Program-made: the position numbers and the translations under genes | Assembly: GCF_004135735.1 (NCBI RefSeq) | Contig: NZ_CP012670.1 | Coordinates: forward strand, 3,617,501 to 3,681,500 | Length of the DNA: 64,000 bases | Reading direction: 5' to 3' | From: Sorangium cellulosum | GTDB lineage: Bacteria > Myxococcota_A > Polyangia > Polyangiales > Polyangiaceae | The notes under the pieces: model-generated | Database searches by the model: none | Told to the model about the DNA's origin: nothing | The model's input: the letters and a program-made list of their open reading frames with translations, nothing else | Shown here: positions 9,205 through 17,725 of the stretch, one piece after another | Position numbering within the stretch: the stretch's first letter is position 1 | Layout: every line of letters begins with the position of its first letter

Positions 9205-10533
9205 TCACCCTTCGAGGTAGGAGCCGAGCTCGCGCTGCCGCGAGCGCATGCGGAGCTTCTCGAGCAGCTTCGCCTCGATCTGGCGGATGCGCTCCCGCGT
9301 CAGCGAGAAGGAGCGCCCGATCTCCTCGAGCGTCTCGTCCTCGTTGCCGTCGAGGCCGAAGCGGCGCCGCAAGAGCTCGCGCTCGCGCGGCTGCAGCGAG
9401 TCGAGCAGCTCGCGCGTCTGCTCGATCAGGCGGCGCCGCGCCACCATGTCGGCGGGCGTCGGCTCCTGGTTGGCCAGCAGATCGCCGAACCGGGTGTCGC
9501 CCTCCTCGCCGACGGGGGCGTCGAGGCTGAGCGGCTCCATCGCGAGCTCGTCGATCACGCGCACCTTCTCCACCGGGAGGCCGCTGCGCTCCGCGACCTC
9601 CTCGACGGTCGGCTCGCGCCCGCGCTCCTGCACCAGGTCGCGCCGGGCGCGCACCACCTGGGTCCGGATCGCGGTGAGGTGGACCGGCATGCGGATCGGC
9701 TTGCCCTGGCTGAGGATCGCCCGCTTGATGGCCTGCTTGATCCACCACGCGGCGTAGGTGCCGAAGCGGTGGCCGCGGCGGTACTCGAACCGGTCGGCGG
9801 CGCGGATCAGGCCGAGGTTCCCCTCCTGCACGAGGTCGAGCAGCGGCACGCCGAAGCGCTGGTGCTCCCGCGCGATGGCGACCGCGAGGCGGAGGTTCGC
9901 CTGCACGAGCTCGGACTTCGCCTGGGCGACGGCGCGGCGCGCGCGGGCGATCGCGGCGAGCGTCCCCTCGATCGACGCGCGCTCCGCGCCGCTCGCCTCG
10001 GCCGCCGCCGCGCGCAGGCTCCGCTCGATGCGCTCCTCGAAGGCCGGATCGAGGCGCAGCTCCGCGAGGTCGGCGAGCGCGATCGCCGCGTCCTCGACGG
10101 GCGCCTGCTGCGCGACGAGCGCGCGGGCGAGATCGAGCAGCGCCGCGAGCCGCGTCGCGCTCGCGTCCGCGTCCGCGTCGGCGTCGTCGGTCTCGCACAG
10201 CAGATCGCGCAGGCTGAGCGCCCCGACCTGGACGTCCTCCGCCGTCCAGGCGAGCTCGCGCAGCGCGACCGGCGAGCGGACCCACGCCTCGACGCGCGCG
10301 CGCTCGCCCGCCTCGATGCGACGGCCGATCGCGACCTCGCCCTCGCGCGTGAGCGGCTGGCTGCCGGCGAGCGATCGGAAGTAGAGCTCGGTGGCGCCGA
10401 GCGCGGCCTGCGGGCCCGCGGCGCTCCCGCGGCGCGCCGGAGCGCGCTCGCCCCCCTGGCCGCCCAGGGAGTCGATGAGGACGGGATGACTCGATTCGGG
10501 CTCGCTCGCCGAGGGCGAGGAACGGGACATCAT
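9205..10533 (-). CDS. RNA polymerase sigma-70 factor, group 2 (RpoD/RpoS-like)
   Basis: 442 residues. An unconserved Ser/Gly-rich N-terminus leads to region 1.2 (ATELYFRSLAGSQPLTREGE), a spacer with an Asp-Ala run, region 2 (LVQANLRLAVAIAREHQ, LLDLVQEGNLGLIRAADRFEYRRGHRFGTYAAWWIKQAI in the promoter-melting and -10 recognition segment), region 3 (TVEEVAERSGLPVEKV) and region 4.2 (TLEEIGRSFSLTRERIRQIE) that contacts the -35 element. It should direct RNA polymerase to an alternative set of sigma-70-type promoters. It lacks the long region 1.1 of a primary sigma factor, which argues for a stress or developmental factor. Myxobacteria carry several such paralogues; which one this is cannot be read by eye. 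Confidence 0.9.
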   Translation of the reverse strand: MMSRSSPSASEPESSHPVLIDSLGGQGGERAPARRGSAAGPQAALGATELYFRSLAGSQPLTREGEVAIGRRIEAGERARVEAWVRSPVALRELAWTAEDVQVGALSLRDLLCETDDADADADASATRLAALLDLARALVAQQAPVEDAAIALADLAELRLDPAFEERIERSLRAAAAEASGAERASIEGTLAAIARARRAVAQAKSELVQANLRLAVAIAREHQRFGVPLLDLVQEGNLGLIRAADRFEYRRGHRFGTYAAWWIKQAIKRAILSQGKPIRMPVHLTAIRTQVVRARRDLVQERGREPTVEEVAERSGLPVEKVRVIDELAMEPLSLDAPVGEEGDTRFGDLLANQEPTPADMVARRRLIEQTRELLDSLQPRERELLRRRFGLDGNEDETLEEIGRSFSLTRERIRQIEAKLLEKLRMRSRQRELGSYLEG

Positions 10534-10935
10534 TCAGTGCGCTCCAGTGTTGCCGCCGCGTCGTGCGTGACCCCGAAGGGTACAGGGGGGCACGATCGAG
10601 AGGCGCCTCGATATCCTATCCACTGAGAACGTAAAGAGGAAATCGGAACCGCCACGGCTCCGGGCGAGCTCTGGATGTGTTCCACCCTGCGCGACGCGCC
10701 TCCGCTCCGGGGGCCGGTGGCAGGGGCCCGGCGGTCCGCCGCCGGGATGGAAGCCCACGGCCGGGAGGAGCAGGCCGTCCTGGAAAGCGCGCGGAGAGCG
10801 CGCGCCGGGCGCTGCCGCGCCATCAGGTTTGCAAGGCGCGATCGCAAGAGCGAAAGGGGTCGGGGCTCCGCCTAGGGGTAACCCAGCAGAACGAGTAGGG
10901 GCAGCACCTGGCCCACGTCCTGCAATGCCTACAGG
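10534..10935 (+). other. Gene-free region, possible small RNA upstream of a strong terminator
   Basis: About 400 bases with no credible protein gene, between the start of the sigma-factor gene (minus strand) and a strong plus-strand terminator. Several hairpins can be drawn, for example GTCCTG/CAGGAC at 10917-10936. The presence of a terminator with no plus-strand gene before it suggests an RNA gene. It was compared from memory with RNase P, tmRNA, 6S and SRP RNA and none fits. Confidence 0.35.
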
Positions 10936-10991
10936 ACGGAGCGCCCGTGACGGTTCCCCCCCCACCGTCGAATGGGCGCTCCGTTTTTTTT
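10936..10991 (+). terminator. Strong intrinsic terminator
   Basis: An 11-bp stem (ACGGAGCGCCC with GGGCGCTCCGT) encloses a second stem (GACGGT with ACCGTC) and is followed by eight Ts at 10984-10991. Orientation is plus strand. Confidence 0.85.
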
Positions 10992-11176
10992 GTGCTCCCT
11001 GAGGGCTTCGGTGGCCGGACGGCCGAGCGCGCCGGGGTCGGAGCTCCGCCCCGAGCCGGGCTGCCCCGGGGCTGGGCACGCCTCCGGCAGCGGCGCCGGC
11101 GGGAGGAGGGGGCGTCGTGAGCGTCCCATCCGACGGGGCGCGTCGCGCCGGGAGCCTCCCGCTCGTACCGGGGGCT

Positions 11177-11452
11177 CTACGTGCCGCAGAGCGGGACCGT
11201 GTGCTCGCCGTCGATCGGCCAGTGCTGGTCTCCGACGCCGCTCAGCCTCACGAGCAGCGACGTCTCGTCGCTGCTGACGATCTCGAGCGTGTCGTCCTCG
11301 GGCTCCTCCACGTCATCCTCGGTCTCGTCGGGCGCCGTGGGGTCCGGGGTGTCACCCCAGGTCCCGCCCTGAATGGGGTCGAGCCATATCTCATGACACC
11401 CGCTGCTCATCATCATGGCCATTGCTCCAAGAGCCATCATCCATCGTTTCAT
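11177..11452 (-). CDS. Small predicted lipoprotein
   Basis: 91 residues from ATG 11452, preceded by GGAGG eight bases upstream. A Met-rich signal peptide ends in SSGC (Cys19). The mature part is acidic (DPTAPDETEDDVEEPEDD) followed by a short beta-rich segment (LEIVSSDETSLLVRLSG) and a C-terminal Cys. No family was recognised. Length and acidic linker suggest a surface-anchored small protein. Confidence 0.65.
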   Translation of the reverse strand: MKRWMMALGAMAMMMSSGCHEIWLDPIQGGTWGDTPDPTAPDETEDDVEEPEDDTLEIVSSDETSLLVRLSGVGDQHWPIDGEHTVPLCGT

Positions 11453-11513
11453 TCGATCGACCTCCAGATCGGGTTCCTGAGGTGAAGTCCTCCTGGAGGG
11501 CGACGACGGCTCA

Positions 11514-12425
11514 TCAGCGCCAACCAAAATCGACGCCGGCCGACGAGAGCACGAACGGTTTGCCCCACGTGGCCGCCTCGCGCTGCGCGAAACGGATCGA
11601 GACGCCGTGCGCGATCATGCCGGTGAGGACATCGGCGCGGACGCGGAACATGGGTGTCACGGCATCGGCCAGCCCGAGGCGCACGAAGGGGCTCGCGGTC
11701 ACGGCGGAGGAGGCGCGCCCGAGGTAGCCCGCGCCGGCCACCCCCGTGCTCCGGAGCCAGACGGCCGAGGCGCCGAGGTCCACCGAGCTGGTCCACCGGC
11801 TCGCGCGCGTGGACACGGCGAAGCGCACCCCGCCGCCGGCGAGCAGGACCGCGAGATCGGCGCTGCCCTCGGGCCGCTCGATCCGGGCGCCGAGGATCGG
11901 GATCGCCACGAGCCCGACCACGCCGACATGCTCGCGCGGCATCCAGGCGAGGCCGAGACCGACGCTCGCCGTCGCGCCGAGGCCGCCCGGGCTGAGCAGC
12001 ACGCCGGGCGCGAGCGAGAGGCGGAGCGCCGACGCCGGCCCCTCCGCGGGCGCGGCGGGCGCGGGGACGCGCATTTTCTCGCGGATCTCGGGCGTCGCGG
12101 GCACCTCGCCGGGAGGGGGCGTCGGCAGCGCGGCCTCGAGCAGGCTGGCGCGCAGGAGCTCGACGACGCGGAGCGCGAGCGCGGCGTCGCGGTCGGGCGT
12201 GCCGCCGTCGTCCTCCATCTCGCGGAGGACGGTCTTGCCGGTGACCCGATCGGCGATCCACACCTCCACGCCGCGCTCCGAGGGGACGGCGCGGATCGCG
12301 GCGAGCGCGCCGACCTCGCGCGCCGAGGCCTCCAGGGAGGCGCGCTGGCGCGCCAGCGCCGGGTTCCGGTTGCGCGGTTGCGCGGGCCCATGGAACGCGC
12401 ACCATGGAGGGCGGCAGGTTGACAA
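11514..12425 (-). CDS. Hypothetical outer-membrane-like protein, possibly 5'-truncated
   Basis: The frame is clearly coding from about 12344 (RASLEASAREVGALAAI) to the stop at 11514. Residues around ERGVEVWIADRVTGKTVLRE form a conserved-looking core, and the C-terminal 170 residues alternate polar and hydrophobic with an aromatic end (VDFGWR), as in beta-barrel proteins. No ATG or GTG with a ribosome site lies between the coding start and the divergent gene at 12471; the TTG at 12425 is a guess. No signal peptide is seen, which is odd for an exported protein, so the 5' end may have been lost. Function unknown. Confidence 0.5.
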   Translation of the reverse strand: MSTCRPPWCAFHGPAQPRNRNPALARQRASLEASAREVGALAAIRAVPSERGVEVWIADRVTGKTVLREMEDDGGTPDRDAALALRVVELLRASLLEAALPTPPPGEVPATPEIREKMRVPAPAAPAEGPASALRLSLAPGVLLSPGGLGATASVGLGLAWMPREHVGVVGLVAIPILGARIERPEGSADLAVLLAGGGVRFAVSTRASRWTSSVDLGASAVWLRSTGVAGAGYLGRASSAVTASPFVRLGLADAVTPMFRVRADVLTGMIAHGVSIRFAQREAATWGKPFVLSSAGVDFGWR

Positions 12426-12470
12426 ACCAGACGCCGTATGATTGTCCTCCACTCTCCAGGAGCGTGCGCT

Positions 12471-13403
12471 ATGTTCCCTCGATCCATCTTCCTTGTCGCC
12501 TCCGTGCTCGCCGCCCTGGCGTGCTCGGCCGAGCCCGCCAGCAACGGCGACTCGCCCTCTGGTTCGGGCGGCAACGGCGGGACGCCCGCGAGCGGCAGCG
12601 GCACGAGCAGCAGCGAGAGCAGCAGCAGCGGGGATGTGCCCGACTTCCTCGTCACGGTGGGCGGCGGTGAGGACGGGGGCGGCGGGGCCGGCGGCAGCGA
12701 GTGCAGCAGCGTCCTCCAGGTCGTCTATCGCGACTTCAAGGAGTCGCACCCGGATTTCGAGATGGACTTCAGGGGCGATGTGGTCCGTCGAAAGCTCCTG
12801 AAGCCGGAGCTCGACGCCGAGGGGAAGCCCCAGTTCCTCGACAGGGTGGGCTGCGCCGCGGAGCTCACGACCCCGCTCGACTGCAGGGACGCGGGCCTCA
12901 ACCAGCCCGTCATCATGAGCGCGGAGAGCTTCGACCAGTGGTACCGGGACGTGGAGGGGGTGAACATGACCTTCACCAAGGAGCTCGAGCTCGAGGAGTC
13001 GCCGCCCGGCTCGGGGCAGTATGTCTTCGATAGCACGGACTTCTTCCCCCTGGCTCCGGACGAGGGGTTCGGGATCACGCCGCCCAACCACAAGAACCAG
13101 AACTTCCTCTTCACCACCGAGATTCACCTGAAGTTCGGCTACGTGGCAGGGCAGAAGTTCAGCTTCCGCGGCGACGACGACATGTGGATCTTCATCAACG
13201 GCAGGCTCGCGCTCGACCTCGGCAGCATGCATGGCCCCGAGTCGGGGGTCATCGACTTCGACGCGCAGGCCTCCGCGCTGGGCATCGTCCCGGGCAACAG
13301 CTACACGATGGATATCTTCCACGCCGAGCGCCACACCGACGGCTCGAACTTCCACATCGAGACCAACATCTCCTGCTTCACGCCCGTCGTCGTGCCGCGG
13401 TGA
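12471..13403 (+). CDS. Fibro-slime domain lipoprotein
   Basis: 310 residues from ATG 12471 with CAGGAG about ten bases upstream. Signal peptide with lipobox ALAC, then a Ser/Gly linker, then a fibro-slime domain: VVYRDFKESHPDFEMDF, NFLFTTEIHLKFGY, FSFRGDDDMWIFINGRLALDLG, SYTMDIFHAERHTDGSNFHIETNI. This domain is known from myxobacterial and Fibrobacter surface proteins related to PA14-type carbohydrate-binding folds. The GDDDMWIFINGRL segment contains the acidic loop expected for calcium or sugar binding. A surface adhesion role is inferred. It is divergent from a hypothetical gene, with the two 5' ends within about 50 bases. Confidence 0.88.
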   Translation: MFPRSIFLVASVLAALACSAEPASNGDSPSGSGGNGGTPASGSGTSSSESSSSGDVPDFLVTVGGGEDGGGGAGGSECSSVLQVVYRDFKESHPDFEMDFRGDVVRRKLLKPELDAEGKPQFLDRVGCAAELTTPLDCRDAGLNQPVIMSAESFDQWYRDVEGVNMTFTKELELEESPPGSGQYVFDSTDFFPLAPDEGFGITPPNHKNQNFLFTTEIHLKFGYVAGQKFSFRGDDDMWIFINGRLALDLGSMHGPESGVIDFDAQASALGIVPGNSYTMDIFHAERHTDGSNFHIETNISCFTPVVVPR

Positions 13404-13626
13404 GGCGCCGGGAGGCCGGCCGCGCCTCCCGATCTCCCCGTCACGCGCGGCGTCATCCCCTCACGTCCGTTCGGAACAAAGCCGCTTTGACGACGTGACG
13501 AGCGGCGCCGCCGCGACGCGCGATCGCTGCTCGCGGACAGCCCTCTCTCGGGCCTCGAGGCCCCGCGCGCCTTGAACGAGCGCGAGCCGCCGTGGCATGA
13601 TCTCCGCTCGTTTCAAGGGGGGGAGC

Positions 13627-14166
13627 ATGAGCGTGCATCACGTCGCGCTGGCGACGGCGGATCTGGCGGCCACACACCGCTTTTATACACAGGTCATGGG
13701 GTTTCGCCTCGTGAAGGTGTTGACGACGCCTTACGAGGGGAGCCGCGACGGCGGCTGGGCGAGGCACGCCTTCTACGAGACGAGCGAGCCTGGCGGCTCG
13801 CTCCTCGCCTTCTGGGATCTCCACGAGGAGGCGCTGCGGGGGCGCTTCAGGACGGACCTCTCCACGGCGCTCGGGCTGCCGGTGTGGGTCAATCACGTGG
13901 CGTTCACCGCGCCGACAGAGGCGTTCTACAAGGAGATGCTCGCGCGGTGGCTCGCGCACGGCCTGACGGTGACCGAGGTGGATCACGACTTCTGCCGCTC
14001 GATCTACACGATGGATCCCAACGGCATCATGATCGAGCTCTGCCAGACGCTCCGGTCGTTCACGGCGGAGGAGCTGGCCGACGCGGAGCGCTTGCTCCTG
14101 GATCCCGCGCCGGCGATCGAGGCTCCGCCTGCCGTCGTCATCCACAGGCCGGAGGCACGGAGGTGA
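13627..14166 (+). CDS. VOC family (glyoxalase/dioxygenase superfamily) protein
   Basis: 179 residues from ATG 13627, preceded by GGGGGGAG. Two beta-alpha-beta-beta-beta modules are visible: SVHHVALATADLAATHRFYTQVMGF at the start and WVNHVAFTAPTEAFYKEML later, ending in the typical YTMDPNGIMIELCQT strand. Candidate metal ligands are His4/5, His102 region and Glu in the IELCQ motif. Such enzymes bind a divalent metal and act on aldehydes, catechols or antibiotics. Its stop overlaps the GTG of the downstream hydrolase (GTGA), so the two are translationally coupled and probably act on the same compound. Confidence 0.82.
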   Translation: MSVHHVALATADLAATHRFYTQVMGFRLVKVLTTPYEGSRDGGWARHAFYETSEPGGSLLAFWDLHEEALRGRFRTDLSTALGLPVWVNHVAFTAPTEAFYKEMLARWLAHGLTVTEVDHDFCRSIYTMDPNGIMIELCQTLRSFTAEELADAERLLLDPAPAIEAPPAVVIHRPEARR

Positions 14167-15377
14167 GCGCGCCCCTGCTCGACGCGATGCTGGGGCACGG
14201 ACGCCGTCCCGCGCTCCTCGGCTACTGGCCCTCTCCCGAGGACGAGCCGGCCGTGCCCGTCGGACGGGAGCCGGTCGTGGCCGTGGGGAGCGACGGCGCC
14301 GTGGTGCGGGGCCTGCTCTGGACGCCGCCGGGCGGCAGGTTCAAGGTCGCGGTGGTCCTGTCGCACCCGCGGGCGGATTTCTCGGTGCATTACCTCTGCC
14401 CGCTGCTCGCGGCGCGCGGCTACGGGGCGCTGGGGTTCGCGACGCGCTACGCGAACAACGACACCGATTGCCTGCACGAGAAGGCGGCGCTCGACGTCAT
14501 GACCGCGGTGGAGGCGGCGCGGGCGCGGGGCGCGGAGGCCGTGGTGCTGCTCGGCAACTCGGGGGGCGGCGCGCTGCTCGCGATGGCGGAGTCGACCGCG
14601 GCGGCCGAGGGGCGGAGGCTGGGCGACGCGTTCGTCGGGGTGGCCGCGCACCCGGGACAAGGGGTGTTCCTGGAGCAGGCGATCGATCCCTCGGTGGTGG
14701 ACGAGGGAGATCCGCTGTCGGTCGATCCGTCGCTCGACATGTACGATCCGGACAACGGGTGGCGGCCGTGGCCGGAGCCGTGCCGGTACGAGCGCACGTG
14801 GCTGCTGCGCTACCGGTCGGCGCAGCGGGCGCGGGTCGCCCGCATCGACGCGCTGGCGCGGGCGGCGCTCGAGGAGCAGGCGGAGGCGGGGGCGGCGCTG
14901 CAGGGGATGGAGCGAGGGCACCCCGGCTGGGGCGCGCTGCGGCGGCGGAGCGCGCACGGGCGGTACTTGCTGGTGTACCGGACCGTGGCCGATCCGGCCT
15001 ACCTGGACCTGACGATCGAGCCCGACGACCGGGCGCCCGGGTCGATCTTCGCGTTTCCGGACCCGTTTCAGGCGAACTACGGTCACGGGGGCGTGGCGCG
15101 GACGCTGACGGCCCGCGCGTGGCTGTCGACCTGGTCGAGCCTGTCGTCGCGGGCGCGGCTCGCGGACCACCTGCGCGCGGTGACGATCCCGACGCTGATC
15201 GTGCACGCGACCGCGGACACGGAGATAAGGCTGCGGCAGGCGCGGGAGATCTTCGACGCGAGCGCGGCGTCGGACCGGAGCTACGTGGAGCTCCAGGGGG
15301 CGACGCACTACCTGCACGGGCGCCGGCAGGAGGTGGCGGAGCTGATCGCGGGCTGGATCCGCGAGCGCCTGGGGTAG
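14163..15377 (+). CDS. Alpha/beta hydrolase
   Basis: 404 residues starting at GTG 14163 inside the 4-bp overlap with the VOC gene. The nucleophile elbow is GNSGGG within VVLLGNSGGGALLAM; the acid is probably the Asp in VHATADTEIRLRQA and the base the His in QGATHYLHGRR. No signal peptide, so cytoplasmic. A long insertion of about 150 residues between the nucleophile strand and the acid strand forms a large lid. Substrate unknown; the coupled VOC protein hints at degradation or detoxification of a small aromatic or aldehyde. The downstream spacer is very GC-rich with possible hairpins. Confidence 0.82.
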   Translation: MSAPLLDAMLGHGRRPALLGYWPSPEDEPAVPVGREPVVAVGSDGAVVRGLLWTPPGGRFKVAVVLSHPRADFSVHYLCPLLAARGYGALGFATRYANNDTDCLHEKAALDVMTAVEAARARGAEAVVLLGNSGGGALLAMAESTAAAEGRRLGDAFVGVAAHPGQGVFLEQAIDPSVVDEGDPLSVDPSLDMYDPDNGWRPWPEPCRYERTWLLRYRSAQRARVARIDALARAALEEQAEAGAALQGMERGHPGWGALRRRSAHGRYLLVYRTVADPAYLDLTIEPDDRAPGSIFAFPDPFQANYGHGGVARTLTARAWLSTWSSLSSRARLADHLRAVTIPTLIVHATADTEIRLRQAREIFDASAASDRSYVELQGATHYLHGRRQEVAELIAGWIRERLG

Positions 15378-15634
15378 GCGATCGCGGGCGCGGGCGGGGG
15401 CGGCGCGAGGCGTCAAGGTGGCGCGCCGCGCCGGCCGCGCGCAGCCAGCAGGGGCCTGCCGCTCCGGCACGCCTGCCGCTCCGCCACGCCGCAGCGGCAG
15501 GCGTCGAGGCGAGGGGGCGGCGCGGGCGTGCGGCCGCATGCTCTTCACGAGCTCGATGAGGCGCTCTTGACACGCTCCCCCGATCCATGGCCGCTTCCGC
15601 CGTGGTATTGCCCGAGCTTGGAGGGAGGAGCGCC

Positions 15635-16693
15635 ATGCGTGTGAGGAGCCTCGAGATCCACGACCTGCGTTGCTTCCGCGGCAAGCACGTCCTGGATTTC
15701 TCGGATCCAGTCACGGGCGATGCGCGCGATCGCGTCGTCCTCGTCGGAAGCAACGGGTCAGGAAAGACGACGGTTTTCGACGTCATCGAAGCGATGCTCG
15801 CGCTCCTCGTCGAGCCGGAGAGCCCGGCGCCGATCCTGGACGAGGCGGGGCTCGTCGTGCTCACGATCGAGCAACTGAATGGCGATCGCTTGCAGGGCGA
15901 GCAGTACCGGGAGCGGCTTGTCTACGGCAAGACAGAGTACTCGTCCAGGCGCCACATCACTGGCACCGTTTACCTGAAGAAGGGCGGCCAGGCGGCGAGC
16001 CGCTGGTCCGAGACCAGCAGCGCTGAAGCATTGCGTCTTCACGCGAGAGAGGTGGATCAGGGGAAGGCTGTGCCTCTCGGCGGTCTCATTTACTTCCCCC
16101 ATGATCGCGAGCTCCGCCCCGTTCGCGGCGGAACCATCGAGCCACCACCCGACGACCTGCGGTGGATCTCCCGGTACTCCCCGGCGAACCAGTGGACCGG
16201 CTCTCTCGAGCAGCTCTGGGTCTGGCAGAATTACTTGGACCTGGAGCGAAAGAGCCGGGGGGAGGTCACGGGGGAGCTCGCGGGGTCGGTCGAGCTTCTT
16301 CAGGAAGCGCTGGGCCCCGGGCGCACGATCTTCGTTCGCGAGGGAAGGGTGCGCGTGACGGCGCCGTGGAAAGACGCATCGGGAAGACCCGCGGAGGTGA
16401 TGCTCGACCAGCTGCCCTCGGGCGAGCGACAGTGCGTGATGCTTCTCGGCGAGCTCGCGCGGCGCAAGCGGCAGCGCGGCGTCCTGTTCATCGACGAACC
16501 TGAGATCAGCATGCATCCGACGCTGCAACGTCAGCTCCTCTCGCAGCTCCGCCGCGTCGCGCGACTCCTGGATATGCAGGTATTCCTGGCGACGCACTCC
16601 CCAGAAATCGTGCGGAGCGTTCCGTCGGGGGAGGTGAGGAGCCTCGACTATCCGGAGAGCCGCTTCGACGTGGCCGACGAGGACGCCCGATGA
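15635..16693 (+). CDS. AAA family ATPase of a PARIS/OLD-like defence module
   Basis: 352 residues; ATG 15635 follows GGAGGGAGGAG. ABC/SMC-like ATPase: RVRSLEIHDLRCF start, Walker A GSNGSGKTT at 38-46, signature LPSGERQ at 260-266, Walker B VLFIDEPEISMHP at 283-295, and switch His321 in LATHSPE. This is the AAA_21/AAA_15 class found in OLD nucleases, AriA of PARIS and related phage-defence ATPases. There is no C-terminal TOPRIM domain; instead the next gene, coupled by ATGA, supplies a TOPRIM-like partner. G+C appears lower (low 60s %) than in flanking genes, consistent with recent acquisition. ATPase assignment is firm; the defence role is inferred from the pair. Confidence 0.85.
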   Translation: MRVRSLEIHDLRCFRGKHVLDFSDPVTGDARDRVVLVGSNGSGKTTVFDVIEAMLALLVEPESPAPILDEAGLVVLTIEQLNGDRLQGEQYRERLVYGKTEYSSRRHITGTVYLKKGGQAASRWSETSSAEALRLHAREVDQGKAVPLGGLIYFPHDRELRPVRGGTIEPPPDDLRWISRYSPANQWTGSLEQLWVWQNYLDLERKSRGEVTGELAGSVELLQEALGPGRTIFVREGRVRVTAPWKDASGRPAEVMLDQLPSGERQCVMLLGELARRKRQRGVLFIDEPEISMHPTLQRQLLSQLRRVARLLDMQVFLATHSPEIVRSVPSGEVRSLDYPESRFDVADEDAR

Positions 16694-17571
16694 GCGGCTA
16701 CAAGAGCCTCGACGAGCTCGAGGTCGTGCTGCGAAGCGGCGCTGGTATCGCGATCATCTGCGAGGGCGAGGATTACCGGGAGGACGAGTTCTTCTACAAG
16801 GAGTGGTTCGGCCATCTCGGACGGAGCGTGACGTTTCACGCTCAGGATGGCTGGAAGTGTGTGCAGGACGCCGTGATGGAGCTCAGGCGACGCGGCACGC
16901 CGGTGCCCGTGTACGGTCTCCTGGACAGGAATTTCACGTCGGACGAGGAGATCGCGCGTCAGATGACGCCGTCGTTCGACGGCGCATGCTACCGGCTCCC
17001 CCGTTATGATCTCGAGAGTTACCTCCTCGATCCAGAGGGGTGGCTGGGCGTGGTGCGGAGGGTCCTGTGGCGTCGCGAGGGGCATGTGCCTCCGGGATGG
17101 GACACGACGCAGGCCATCACCGAGCGTATCCATGACTTCTATCGCCAGGCGCTTCCCATCGCGGCACACAACTGGTCTGCGCGGCGTCTGGCCGAGAGCC
17201 ACGCCACACAGCCGGGGTTTACCGCGCGAAGCTACATCACGGCGATTCAAGCGCTCGCGACCGTAAACGTCGAGGACGCCCTCGGGGCCTGGGCGAGCGC
17301 GTTCGGAGCGGACACCCTGGCGCGCCAAACGTACCTGGAGCGTCTCGCGTTTCTGCAAGCTCGTGAGGATGATCTCGATGAGCTGCAAAAGCACGTCTCG
17401 GGAAAGCTCGTGTTTCAGGAGATCCATCGCGCGATTCCATGCGCTCGGAAGCGACCGGACCGCATGGACCTGGCCGAGCGCTACCTCGATCAGCTACGAG
17501 AGCCGCCGCCTGAGATCGCCGCGCTCATCGATGTCATCCTCTCTCGCGCAGAGCGTGACCGCTCGCGCTAG
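16690..17571 (+). CDS. DUF4435-like (TOPRIM-type) partner of the AAA ATPase
   Basis: 293 residues; start ATG 16690 overlaps the ATPase stop. The N-terminal third carries a TOPRIM-like layout: IAIICEGEDYREDEFFYKEWF with Glu25, then VYGLLDRNFTSDEE with Asp79, then RYDLESYLL with Glu109, the order expected of DUF4435 proteins such as AriB of PARIS, whose TOPRIM-type domain acts as a nuclease effector. Asp81 of a strict DxD motif is Asn here (DRN), which may alter metal binding. The C-terminal half is helical. Together with the upstream ATPase it would sense phage or DNA damage and cleave nucleic acid; target unknown. Assignment is by motif order only. Confidence 0.7.
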   Translation: MSGYKSLDELEVVLRSGAGIAIICEGEDYREDEFFYKEWFGHLGRSVTFHAQDGWKCVQDAVMELRRRGTPVPVYGLLDRNFTSDEEIARQMTPSFDGACYRLPRYDLESYLLDPEGWLGVVRRVLWRREGHVPPGWDTTQAITERIHDFYRQALPIAAHNWSARRLAESHATQPGFTARSYITAIQALATVNVEDALGAWASAFGADTLARQTYLERLAFLQAREDDLDELQKHVSGKLVFQEIHRAIPCARKRPDRMDLAERYLDQLREPPPEIAALIDVILSRAERDRSR

Positions 17572-17725
17572 CTCGACGGCCATGACCTGTTGCGGGCGCG
17601 CTCTTCGCGTTCCCGGACCCGCCTGGGACAGGCTTGCGCCCTCGCGGGTTCCTGCCCCGCTGGCTCGGCGGATGACGGGCACGGCCTTGCCCTCGCTCGG
17701 GGCCATGAGGTAGCTGACGGCGGAC

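Noticed and set aside
10534..10991. RNase P RNA, tmRNA, 6S RNA or SRP RNA
   Set aside because: None of the conserved cores remembered for these RNAs is present; only a generic candidate small RNA is reported.
12426..13355. Upstream extension of the 11514 minus-strand gene to 613 residues
   Set aside because: It would lie antisense to the fibro-slime gene, which has a signal peptide, ribosome site and domain.
15378..15560. Possible terminator or RNA after the alpha/beta hydrolase
   Set aside because: The GC-rich hairpins there have no T-run and no conserved layout; they fit simple composition.
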